The notes below the pieces were generated by a model, which was not told where the DNA came from, did no database searches, and was given only the letters and a program-made list of their open reading frames with translations. The translations under genes were made by a program, and so were the position numbers. This document shows positions 18,056-26,325 of a DNA stretch of 64,000 nt, piece after piece. This DNA is from Saprospiraceae bacterium (lineage in GTDB: Bacteria > Bacteroidota > Bacteroidia > Chitinophagales > Saprospiraceae), in contig JAHDBJ010000001.1 of the NCBI GenBank assembly GCA_020630435.1, positions 186,001 through 250,000 of the forward strand, in the 5' to 3' direction. The number at the start of each line of letters is the position of its first letter. The stretch's first letter is position 1.

Positions 18056-18796
18056 ATGAATTGGAAAAAACACATACTGCTTGCGATTATTTTTATAATG
18101 CTTTGTGTATTGATATTGAGTTTTCATTGGCGAGCGAAGGCAATGATTTACCAAAAAGTCTATGATTTCAAATCAGCCCAAAAAGAAATCAAAACAGTTA
18201 AAGGGATAAATACGGTATTAAAACAGTTTGAGAAATTGCCATTTTCAAAATTGGATGAGACGTATAAAAAATATACAAAATCTACCGAGCCTAAATATGA
18301 AAAACTCTTGAAGCATTCCAATTATTATATCGTGTACCGAAAGGATTTTTTTAAATATATCGTTGGAGATATTCGGGTGAATGATTTGATACCAAAAGAC
18401 AAATACTATAAGTCCAGTATTCACAATCGAAATCAAAAGTTTTACTGGTTAATAGATAAGAAATTATTGTACAAACTATTAGAACTTCAACAAACCTTAG
18501 CTAAAATGAAGTATGATCCGAAAGCCTTTCGGATAACAAATGGCTTTAGACACCCTAGATACAACGAAGAAGTCGGTGGTGCAGGTTCTAGCCGTCATAT
18601 TAAAGGAGAAGCAATAGATATGGTTATAAAAGACATTGATAAAAATGGATATTATGAGAAAAAAGACAAAGATATTGTGTTGGAACTTTTAGATAAAAGA
18701 ATCATAAAATCAGAAGGCGGTATTGGACGATACCCAAAGTCTAGAACGGTTCATTTTGACGTAAGAGGAACGAGAGCAAGATGGGATAACTATTAA
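18056..18796 (+). CDS. M15-family peptidase-like protein, membrane anchored
   Basis: A 246-residue protein with one N-terminal transmembrane segment (about 6-24) and a C-terminal D,D-peptidase-like domain of the M15A/DUF882 type. The zinc ligands of the family can be placed: His181 in SSRHIKGEAIDM, Asp188, and His233 in VHFDVRG, preceded by the TNGFRHPRYN segment. Such proteins cut or bind peptidoglycan stem peptides in the periplasm. The middle 100 residues are not family-specific. Its stop overlaps the stop of the convergent DUF2279 gene by 4 bp. The substrate is inferred from the family. Confidence 0.85.
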   Translation: MNWKKHILLAIIFIMLCVLILSFHWRAKAMIYQKVYDFKSAQKEIKTVKGINTVLKQFEKLPFSKLDETYKKYTKSTEPKYEKLLKHSNYYIVYRKDFFKYIVGDIRVNDLIPKDKYYKSSIHNRNQKFYWLIDKKLLYKLLELQQTLAKMKYDPKAFRITNGFRHPRYNEEVGGAGSSRHIKGEAIDMVIKDIDKNGYYEKKDKDIVLELLDKRIIKSEGGIGRYPKSRTVHFDVRGTRARWDNY

Positions 18797-19815
18797 AAAT
18801 AGAAAGGATGAAATTCTACTTTTCCTAGTGTGTTCAATTCTATAGCAGGAGCAGGTATTTTGAAAATATTTACAGCACCAAATAAGGTTTTTAAAAATTT
18901 ACTTTTGGTTTCTATCTTGGTTAAATCTACATCTAAAGACAGAAAAAATTGTCGGTATCTAGGAAAATTTTGGCTGTTTAATTGGAATTCATTGCCATTA
19001 TCATCTTCCCAATTATTATCTGTGCCACCATATAAATTTCCAGCCCCATACCCAACAGCTACATTTAACCATTTGGGAAATTTAGATTCTTCTTTTTTAA
19101 TAAAATCGGCGACGTTTACAGATGCCCAAATAGTCGTAGCATTATAATCTTTTAGAAGTATTTCGGGTAAACTAGAACCAAAAAGTTCCTCCGTTCTTTC
19201 TTGCAAAGTAATCGAACTCAAGCCGTTTGTTGAAGACAAGGTGAAATCGGGCACTTTACGACGAAAAGAAGAATATTTCATTAGTATTCGTTGTTCTTTC
19301 CATTTTAAATCCTGAATAAGATATAAAGCAGAACCAGCCGTATTAAAACCAACATCACCCCATGAAAAACCCCATTCAGCAGAAAACCCATCCATGACTT
19401 CGATTGTAGTTTGGAGTATGGTACTTGCTCCGAATCCCATCCAAGCAGCAGCTTTATCATTCATACCTGTCCATTTGTACAAACTTGTTGACCAATGACT
19501 ATAAAAATAGGCAGTATACAAATGTCCTACTTTATCCATATCCTCCCATTCACCGAAATCATTAAAAGAATGGAATTTACTTTTAGGATAATCCGCATAC
19601 CACAATTCATTTAGTCCAATAACGACACCTGTGTAGACAGCCGTTGTTGTACCCGTTAATGTCCAAAATCGTTTTTTATTAAAAGTATCGGAAGGTTCGA
19701 AAAGTCCTAAGGAAGAAGAATTATCTTGTGCAAAGCTTAGCCCCGAAACTATAAGGCATAAGAATAGAGCTTTAAAAATTTTTGATAAGCACATTTGGGG
19801 AAGACAATTTTTCAT
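18793..19815 (-). CDS. DUF2279 exported protein
   Basis: A 340-residue protein with a signal peptide (about 10-29, ending SFAQ). The central part (about 90-190, WEDMDKVGHLYTAYFYS..., EVMDGFSAEWGFSWGDVGFNTAGS) matches what I know of DUF2279, a family of envelope proteins common in Bacteroidota with conserved Asp/Gly and short hydrophobic helices. The C-terminal 130 residues appear rich in beta strands. The biochemical role is unknown. It is transcribed on its own, upstream of nothing on the same strand, and convergent with the M15-like peptidase gene. Confidence 0.8.
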   Translation of the reverse strand: MKNCLPQMCLSKIFKALFLCLIVSGLSFAQDNSSSLGLFEPSDTFNKKRFWTLTGTTTAVYTGVVIGLNELWYADYPKSKFHSFNDFGEWEDMDKVGHLYTAYFYSHWSTSLYKWTGMNDKAAAWMGFGASTILQTTIEVMDGFSAEWGFSWGDVGFNTAGSALYLIQDLKWKEQRILMKYSSFRRKVPDFTLSSTNGLSSITLQERTEELFGSSLPEILLKDYNATTIWASVNVADFIKKEESKFPKWLNVAVGYGAGNLYGGTDNNWEDDNGNEFQLNSQNFPRYRQFFLSLDVDLTKIETKSKFLKTLFGAVNIFKIPAPAIELNTLGKVEFHPFYF

Positions 19816-19836
19816 GGGAAGTTCCCTTTTAACAAA

Positions 19837-19901
19837 GTATGTTTAAAATTTGTGAACTACTCTAAAAATGAGTTGATCAAAATTACCAAATTTAAACATA
19901 C
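19837..19901 (-). repeat. Inverted repeat between acyl-CoA ligase and DUF2279 genes
   Basis: GTATGTTTAAAATTTG (19837-19852) faces CAAATTTAAACATAC (19887-19901), a 15-bp inverted repeat with a one-base bulge and a 34-nt loop. It follows the acyl-CoA ligase gene on the minus strand and may be its transcript end or an operator of the DUF2279 gene. There is no strong T tract. Confidence 0.5.
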
Positions 19902-19948
19902 CTTGCGTATAAGGATATAAAAATTGTCATTGATTTTTCGATTAGGTA

Positions 19949-21796
19949 TTAAACATTGTAAATACCATCAATAACATTACTGTATTTTTCAGAAATCACC
20001 CTACGTTTTAGTTTCAATGTAGGTGTCAATTCCCCTGTTGAAACATCCCAAGGTTCAGCTAACAGCTCAAACTTTTTAATTTGCTCGATATGGCTAAAAT
20101 TAGGATTAAAACCACTCACAATTTCTTGATACTTTGCTCGAACTTTTTCGTTTTGTAAGGTATCTTTTGAAATGGTGTAAAGATTCGGATTATAATCCGT
20201 TTGTGTAATTGTGCAATCTACACCATTCTCATCACACCAATCTTTAAGAGCAGGGGCTGCGGGTACAATTAAAGCAGAAACGAATTTATGTTTCTCTCCA
20301 ACCACCATCATCTGCTCTACGAGGAAGTCTTCTTTAAATTTATTTTCTATGGGGGCGGGAGCAACATACTTACCTCCAGAAGTTTTTAATAATTCTTTCT
20401 TTCTATCGGTTATTTTAAGAAACATCGTCCCATTAGCTCCTTCTATCATTTTTCCAACATCTCCTGTATAGAACCAACCATCTTTATCCATGACTTCCGC
20501 AGTTTTTTCAGGCTTGTTGTAATACCCTTTCATGATATTTGGTCCTTTTGCCAATATCTCTCCTTCTCCAGGTTTATAATTCCCATCCGAATCATCAATT
20601 TTTATCGTAACGCTTTTAAGTGGGGGGCCTACGGTACCCATCATGGCTCTATAAGGACCAAACTCATTTGCAGTAAGGGCAGGCGACGTTTCAGAGAGTC
20701 CATAGCCTTCTCGTATAGGAATTCCAGCAGCAGAAAAAATTCTTGCCATCTTAACAGGACAAGCGGCTGCCCCCGTAAAAATACCTTTGATATTTCCACC
20801 AAGCGCTTCTCTCCATTTGCTGAAGATTAACTTATCAGCGATTTTACGTTTAATTCCATCTAGACCACTATATTTTTTATCAAAATCATAGTCGTCTGTC
20901 AAACTTAATGCCCAGAAAAACAAGCTCTTTTTTACACCTGTCAATTCTAGCCCTTTGTTGTATATTTTTTCATAAACTTTTTCTAACAATCTAGGAACTG
21001 TTGTGAAAAAATGCGGTTTCATGGTTCTCAGATCACCTTCTTCTCCTCCTAGATTATCTGTTCCTGTATAGGTGATAGAAACACCAGAAGCAAAATAATT
21101 GTAAGAAACCGTACGCTCAAAAACATGGCAAAGCGGAAGGAAACTTAAAGCTGAATCTCCTGATTGTACTGGTATCAGGTGCATAACATCCTTGATGTTG
21201 CTAATTATATTTGTATGACTTAACATGACCCCTTTAGGATGCCCAGTTGTACCCGAAGTATAGATGAGCGTTGCCAAATCATCAGGTTTGATGGAGTCCA
21301 TAACTTTTTCTACTTCATCTAAACTACCACCTTCAAATAAGTCTTCCCAATAAGGCGCTTCAGCTGTTTTGTCAAATGTGTAAATCTTTTCTAGAGTAGG
21401 AACTTTATCCTTAATTTCACTTACCTTTTTTAATAAATCTCCTGGCCCGTCTAATCCTACAATACATATCTTAATTCCAGCATCATTAAAGATATACTCA
21501 TATTCTGCGGGACTAATGGTTGGATATACAGGGACATTGATGCCTCCAATTTGTTGGATTCCAAAATCCATAATATTCCATTCTGGTCGATTCTTGTAGG
21601 AAATAAGTGCTACTTTTTCACCAGGCTTGAGTCCTAGTTTTAATAGTCCTAGGCTAACATTATTAGCGAGGTCTATTACTTCTTGTGTGGAATAGTAGAT
21701 ATTTTTTCCGTCTACACGGTGTCCGACACATTTCTCCAAAGGATATTTGGTGTTTTGATACCTAATGATATCAAATAGTCTTGTGAAATCGTTCAT
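19949..21796 (-). CDS. Long-chain acyl-CoA synthetase (AMP-forming), copy 1
   Basis: A 615-residue ANL-superfamily enzyme that activates a long-chain fatty acid with ATP and CoA. The P-loop-like motif TLIYTSGTTGHPKG lies at about 176-189, the GYGLSETSP motif near 367-375, and the GWFYTGDVG hinge region near 443-451; the DRKKELLKTSGGKYVAP segment carries the A8/A10-type residues. It resembles the plant/eubacterial long-chain group (FAA1-like) that ends shortly after LKRR. The adjacent upstream gene is a clear paralogue, so the pair arose by duplication. Separate substrate preferences are likely but cannot be read from sequence. Confidence 0.93.
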   Translation of the reverse strand: MNDFTRLFDIIRYQNTKYPLEKCVGHRVDGKNIYYSTQEVIDLANNVSLGLLKLGLKPGEKVALISYKNRPEWNIMDFGIQQIGGINVPVYPTISPAEYEYIFNDAGIKICIVGLDGPGDLLKKVSEIKDKVPTLEKIYTFDKTAEAPYWEDLFEGGSLDEVEKVMDSIKPDDLATLIYTSGTTGHPKGVMLSHTNIISNIKDVMHLIPVQSGDSALSFLPLCHVFERTVSYNYFASGVSITYTGTDNLGGEEGDLRTMKPHFFTTVPRLLEKVYEKIYNKGLELTGVKKSLFFWALSLTDDYDFDKKYSGLDGIKRKIADKLIFSKWREALGGNIKGIFTGAAACPVKMARIFSAAGIPIREGYGLSETSPALTANEFGPYRAMMGTVGPPLKSVTIKIDDSDGNYKPGEGEILAKGPNIMKGYYNKPEKTAEVMDKDGWFYTGDVGKMIEGANGTMFLKITDRKKELLKTSGGKYVAPAPIENKFKEDFLVEQMMVVGEKHKFVSALIVPAAPALKDWCDENGVDCTITQTDYNPNLYTISKDTLQNEKVRAKYQEIVSGFNPNFSHIEQIKKFELLAEPWDVSTGELTPTLKLKRRVISEKYSNVIDGIYNV

Positions 21797-21962
21797 TAGA
21801 TTTAGTTTAAATTAAAGTGCTTGATTAGTAAAGTAAAAGATAATTTGCTTATTGTACTACTTTATAATGCGATTATAGGAAATTTTCACAAAAAAACTAA
21901 GAAAATTTGGTTTAAAGTTTTAAGAAAGTATTTTATAATTCATCCTTTTTAAAAATAGATTT

Positions 21963-23762
21963 CTAGTTTTTCTTCTTTTTAGCAATCCCATACATTTCAT
22001 TAATTTCTCTTTCAAAATGTTCTAATACAATTCTCCTTCGTATTTTCATCGTTGGGGTTAACTCACCATTTTCTACAGACCATTCTTGATGAAGGAGGTG
22101 GAACTTTTTAACCTGTTCTGTTTTATTTAAACCTTTATTGATTTTAGCGACTTCTTCTTCCATAAAGGCAACAACCTTCGGATTGATTACCATATATTGA
22201 GGAGCTGTCCAATGGATATTATTTTCAATACACCACATCTCTAATTCGGGAAAGAAAGGAATAACTAAGGCTGAAACGAATTGGCGATTATTTCCAATAA
22301 CCATACACTGTTTAATATAAGGCGAGGAGCGTAAGGCATTCTCGACAGCTTGGGGAGCAACATATTTTCCTCCAGATGTTTTAAAGAGATCTTTTTTACG
22401 ATCTGTTATTTTTAAAAACCGTTTGTCTAAAAATGTTCCAATATCTCCTGTTTTAAACCAGCCATCTTCAAGCAGCACTTTTTGGGTCAAGTCTTCTCTT
22501 TTATAATATCCTTGCATGACATTAGGCCCTTTGACCATGATCTCACCTTCACCATTTTCATCAGGATTTTCGATTTTTACTTCTACGCCAGGGATGGGCA
22601 TTCCAACCGTTCCAAAGCGGACACCGCCTGGTTCAAAACGGTTAAAGGCGATCACAGGAGAGGTCTCGGTCAGTCCGTATCCTTCTCGAATATCAATACC
22701 TGCTGCTGTAAATAACCGACCCAGCTCTGGTTGTAGTGCTGCTGCTCCTACAACGACGCCTTCGATTCTTCCTCCTAGGGCTTTTCGCCATTTTCTATAA
22801 ATTAAAAAATCAGCAATTTTTAATTTGATGAAAAAAGGTAGCGACATTCTACCCGTGTCTTTATATTTTCTGCCTAGACCCAATGCCCAAAAGGATAATT
22901 TCTTAGCAACAACGTTGGCTTTCATACTCCGTTCAACAATATTTTCGTAAACCTTTTCAAGTAAACGGGGAACAGAAGTAAAAAAATGAGGTCGAATTTC
23001 TTGAAGATTATCGACAAGGGTATCGATTCGTTCGGCATAATAAATGGAAGCACCTACTGCTATATACGTAAAAACCACCATTCGTTCGAAGATATGGCTC
23101 ATGGGGAGAAAACTAAGGCAAACTTTATCGCAATTAATCGGTACTACAGCGATTGTTGCCTTGATATTACTTACGATATTTTTATGTGATAGCATTACAC
23201 CTTTAGGCTGACCAGTTGTTCCTGAAGTATAAATAATTGTAACTAAATCATCTTCATGGAGCATTGCTTTTAAACCTTCTAGTGTGGCAAGGTGCTTGGC
23301 TGTAGGTTCTTTTTTCCAATCGTCAATATTGGGGACATTCGTTAACTTTTCAATAGTGAAAATTTGTTCTAAAAAAGGCAGATTCTCTTCTAATCGTTTG
23401 ACTTTATCATATAAATCCTGATTAGAAACCAAACAATATTTTACTTCGGCATCCTGTAGGACAAAATGCATTACCTCATCGCTAACAGTAGGGTATATAG
23501 GAACTAGGACAACGCCAATTTGTTGTAGTCCTAAATCGAAAAAATTCCAATGGGAAGAACTGGTATGAGCAATAATAGCGACTTTATCTCCTTTATGTAA
23601 ACCAAGATCAATCGCCCCTGCACTTATTTTATTAACCTCCGATATACATTGTGTTGTATCAAATTTTTTCCATTCGATTCCCTCTTTATGAGCCAAAGCT
23701 ACTTTTTGCGGATACAGTTCATTTTGATAATGTAAAATATCGAAAACACGCTGAAAGTCCAT
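21963..23762 (-). CDS. Long-chain acyl-CoA synthetase (AMP-forming), copy 2
   Basis: A 599-residue paralogue of the downstream ligase with the same motif order: TIIYTSGTTGQPKG (about 173-186), GYGLTETSP (about 359-367), GWFKTGDIG and ITDRKKDLFKTSGGKYVAPQ. The two proteins share nearly every catalytic block but differ widely between them, so the duplication is old. It ends with a basic KKKK tail. A 166-bp gap separates the two genes, enough for the downstream gene to have its own promoter. Both act in fatty-acid uptake or recycling, by family. Confidence 0.93.
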   Translation of the reverse strand: MDFQRVFDILHYQNELYPQKVALAHKEGIEWKKFDTTQCISEVNKISAGAIDLGLHKGDKVAIIAHTSSSHWNFFDLGLQQIGVVLVPIYPTVSDEVMHFVLQDAEVKYCLVSNQDLYDKVKRLEENLPFLEQIFTIEKLTNVPNIDDWKKEPTAKHLATLEGLKAMLHEDDLVTIIYTSGTTGQPKGVMLSHKNIVSNIKATIAVVPINCDKVCLSFLPMSHIFERMVVFTYIAVGASIYYAERIDTLVDNLQEIRPHFFTSVPRLLEKVYENIVERSMKANVVAKKLSFWALGLGRKYKDTGRMSLPFFIKLKIADFLIYRKWRKALGGRIEGVVVGAAALQPELGRLFTAAGIDIREGYGLTETSPVIAFNRFEPGGVRFGTVGMPIPGVEVKIENPDENGEGEIMVKGPNVMQGYYKREDLTQKVLLEDGWFKTGDIGTFLDKRFLKITDRKKDLFKTSGGKYVAPQAVENALRSSPYIKQCMVIGNNRQFVSALVIPFFPELEMWCIENNIHWTAPQYMVINPKVVAFMEEEVAKINKGLNKTEQVKKFHLLHQEWSVENGELTPTMKIRRRIVLEHFEREINEMYGIAKKKKN

Positions 23763-23856
23763 CTGTGTATAGTTGATTGTTTTGTTTGATGTGTTTTAGA
23801 GGATGACTAAAAGTAATCAAAAAATACGATATGTTATGGATACCTATGCTACTTTT

Positions 23857-24546
23857 TTAGTGGAGGCTTTTCTTGTGTTTAAAATATAGATATAAATGGA
23901 TATTCATAAAAATAAGCAATAGCCCATACATACTGTCTTCAACTGGGATTGTCCATAAGCGAAATCCCAAATTTTCCATATCATTGTACCAAACAATAGG
24001 AGATTCTAAATAGCTTCCTGTCAATAAACCATTACTCATAAAAAAGAAAGGTAGAATGGCAATATACGCCATGTATTGATAAGATAAATTAACTTTTGTA
24101 TAGGCAAGGTAAGCCAAATAAAGTGCTGTAAGTATAAAGGTCAAGGATGTATACCAACGACCAAAAGAAAATATCCCTACAATTAATAAAATAGAAATTA
24201 AAAAATAGTTGATGTACTGTTGAATCTTATCAAAAGGATGACGAGGAATTAGATAGGTAAATGCGAAATAGGTAAATGTACAGGCATAAGGAATACAAAT
24301 AAAAAACAGTATTTCTTCTATAGGCAGATTGGTCAAATAAATTCCTGTTAGATAAGTAGGGTTAAAGCCCCAAATCCCTGCTTCTGTAAAGAAGTAATCC
24401 CAAATTAAAAAGAACACAGCAACGATAAGATTGGCTGGGAAAAAATATTTCCATTCTTTATAAAATGCGTGCTTGGAATAAAAACTAGCTATAAATGGAA
24501 TAGAGATACACGCTAAGTCAATTAATAAATAAGTGTAGGATGTCAT
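23857..24546 (-). CDS. Lycopene cyclase, fused CrtYc/CrtYd type
   Basis: A 229-residue membrane protein with about seven transmembrane helices formed by two homologous halves. Each half carries the acidic motif of this family: LPIEEILFF in the first (about 75-83) and IPVEDSMYG in the second (about 200-208). These integral cyclases convert lycopene ends to beta-ionone rings, giving gamma- and beta-carotene. The gene is the last of the crt operon, 8 bp after crtZ, which supports the role. It is unrelated to the flavoprotein CrtY of proteobacteria. The alternative of an epsilon cyclase is unlikely from context. Confidence 0.9.
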   Translation of the reverse strand: MTSYTYLLIDLACISIPFIASFYSKHAFYKEWKYFFPANLIVAVFFLIWDYFFTEAGIWGFNPTYLTGIYLTNLPIEEILFFICIPYACTFTYFAFTYLIPRHPFDKIQQYINYFLISILLIVGIFSFGRWYTSLTFILTALYLAYLAYTKVNLSYQYMAYIAILPFFFMSNGLLTGSYLESPIVWYNDMENLGFRLWTIPVEDSMYGLLLIFMNIHLYLYFKHKKSLH

Positions 24547-24554
24547 TTGACTTA

Positions 24555-25025
24555 TTAGGATAACTTAACGTTTTTAGCTTCATCAAAATATTTCTTCGGA
24601 ACGTATAACATTCCGAAACATTCTCCATGTTCTTTTCCTAAGTGTTTATGATGAATTTTGTGGGCTTTGCGTAAACCTCTTAAGTATGGGTTTTTTATAT
24701 TTTTAAACCATTTAAAACGCTGATGTATTAAAACATCATGTACTAGAAAATAAGCAATTCCGTAACAAAGAATTCCTAAACCAATAAAAAATAAAAAATT
24801 GAGATTGGGATGAATACCGAAGTAGAATAATAAAATACTAGGTATCGCAAAAATGACAAAGAAAGCATCATTTTTTTCAAAGATACCTTGATATTTAGGC
24901 TGGTGGTGATCTTCATGCAAGTACCATAAAAAACCATGCATGACGTATTTATGGGTACACCAAGTTATCATTTCCATAATGATGAATGTTACAACTGTAA
25001 CGCCAAGAAAAAAGAGGTATGTCAT
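24555..25025 (-). CDS. crtZ: Beta-carotene hydroxylase CrtZ (fatty acid hydroxylase superfamily)
   Basis: A 156-residue membrane di-iron hydroxylase that adds 3-hydroxyl groups to beta-ionone rings, converting beta-carotene to zeaxanthin. The histidine clusters are all visible: HKYVMH, HEDHH, HDVLIH and HKIHH, spread over about residues 26-133 between four hydrophobic helices. I start at ATG 25025, which overlaps the upstream stop as TGATG; a GTG one codon earlier is also possible. It lies between the unknown 154-residue gene and the cyclase gene in the crt operon. Confidence 0.93.
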   Translation of the reverse strand: MTYLFFLGVTVVTFIIMEMITWCTHKYVMHGFLWYLHEDHHQPKYQGIFEKNDAFFVIFAIPSILLFYFGIHPNLNFLFFIGLGILCYGIAYFLVHDVLIHQRFKWFKNIKNPYLRGLRKAHKIHHKHLGKEHGECFGMLYVPKKYFDEAKNVKLS

Positions 25026-25489
25026 CACAAATCTTTTTTAATTAAATTTATATTTTTTAAAATCAACTCTTGGTAATCTTTTGGTAAGTCAGATTGTTTT
25101 ATATTTTCTTTCACAAAATTATAATCCGTTTCTAAATTACTTTTATACCCTAGAATAGCAGGTGTTTCATGTTGAACCAACATCCTAATATATCGAGCTT
25201 CAATATTTTTAGGCTGATCTTTAATATACTTTTCGAGTTTCTTTTTACCTGTATTAAAATATTTTAGTTTTGTAGTGGGCAGAAAGGCGTATACTGCTTG
25301 GCGCATTTCTGCTGAAATAACATAGGGTTCTAAACCAGTACAGTTCACACTTTTGGTATAACGAAGAAAATCATCCAACTGCTTTTTGGATTCAATAGCA
25401 TGATATTGTGTTCGAACCGTTTGCATCATATCACAAGATAATCCAAAAAAATAAATTGATAAATAGCTTACAATAGTAATCCATTTCAT
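25025..25489 (-). CDS. Unknown 154-residue exported protein inside the carotenoid operon
   Basis: I do not recognise a characterised family. A signal peptide or signal anchor covers about residues 1-20 (ISYL/FFGLSCD, possible lipid Cys at 19). The rest is helical: YHAIESKKQLDDFLRYT (about 29-45), MRQAVYAFLP, then a stretch that could be a tetratricopeptide-like helix pair (KKLEKYIKDQPKNIEARYIRML is the core, about 82-103), and a C-terminal KDYQELILKNINLIKKDL. It overlaps crtB by 1 nt (TAATG) and crtZ by 1 nt (TGATG), so it is translated together with the pathway enzymes. Its place implies a link to carotenoid synthesis or placement, not a known reaction. Confidence 0.8.
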   Translation of the reverse strand: MKWITIVSYLSIYFFGLSCDMMQTVRTQYHAIESKKQLDDFLRYTKSVNCTGLEPYVISAEMRQAVYAFLPTTKLKYFNTGKKKLEKYIKDQPKNIEARYIRMLVQHETPAILGYKSNLETDYNFVKENIKQSDLPKDYQELILKNINLIKKDL

Positions 25490-26325
25490 TATATCAAATT
25501 AAGTTTATAACGAACATAGCCTTTCATTAAAATGAATATCTTAAAAGGATTAGAGACTCTAGTACGAGTAGTCATGATTCTTTCACTATTGATTCGTTTT
25601 AATTTCTTCAATAATCTCAAATAATAGCGGTAGGCAATGTACACTCCAAGTCTGCCTTCTCTTGGTAATTGAACGATACCGTTGTATGCTTCTCTAAAAT
25701 CTTCTTCTATATCTTCGATAATTGCTTTTTTGCTTGATTCTTTTAGAGCTTCATCATCTAGGTTTGGGAAGTATGAACGCCCTAGATTTTCGGTGTCTGC
25801 TTTTATATCTCTTAAGAAATTTACTTTTTGAAAGGCAGAGCCTAAGCGCATGGCTGAAGGCTTTAGCTCATTGAAGCGTTGTTCGTTATTATTTACAAAA
25901 ACACGTAAACACATTAATCCGATTACATCGGCTGAACCATAGATATAGTTTTTATATTCTTCCTCTGTCAAATAATTTTTTTTATTTAAATCCATTTCCA
26001 TTCTTTTCATAAAGTCGTCTACAAATTGATATAGCTCATATTTATGAACAATCTCTTGAAACGAATTAAGGATAGGGTTGAGGCTTATACGGCGTTTTAG
26101 AGCTTTTTGATAGTCTGCTTGAAACTCATAGAAAAGCGTTGCCTGATCATAATCATGGAAGGTATCTACAATTTCATCAGCATAACGCACAAAACCATAT
26201 ATCGCATAAATTGCGGGGCGAATAGGTGCTGAAAATAATTTGATGCCTAGCGAGAATGAGGTACTGTAAGCATTGGTTACGAGTTGGCTACACCGGTAAC
26301 TTGACTGGTCGAATAATTGCTTCAT
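25489..26325 (-). CDS. crtB: Phytoene synthase CrtB
   Basis: A 278-residue squalene/phytoene synthase that joins two geranylgeranyl diphosphates into phytoene. The first aspartate-rich motif appears as YADEIVDTF (about 49-57) and the second as FLRDIKADTENLGRSYFP (about 170-187), both with the magnesium-binding acids. The start is ATG at 26325, giving the conserved opening FDQSSYRCSQLVT; this start lies inside the end of crtI, an overlap of 38 nt. It is the second gene of the crt operon. Confidence 0.95.
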   Translation of the reverse strand: MKQLFDQSSYRCSQLVTNAYSTSFSLGIKLFSAPIRPAIYAIYGFVRYADEIVDTFHDYDQATLFYEFQADYQKALKRRISLNPILNSFQEIVHKYELYQFVDDFMKRMEMDLNKKNYLTEEEYKNYIYGSADVIGLMCLRVFVNNNEQRFNELKPSAMRLGSAFQKVNFLRDIKADTENLGRSYFPNLDDEALKESSKKAIIEDIEEDFREAYNGIVQLPREGRLGVYIAYRYYLRLLKKLKRINSERIMTTRTRVSNPFKIFILMKGYVRYKLNLI

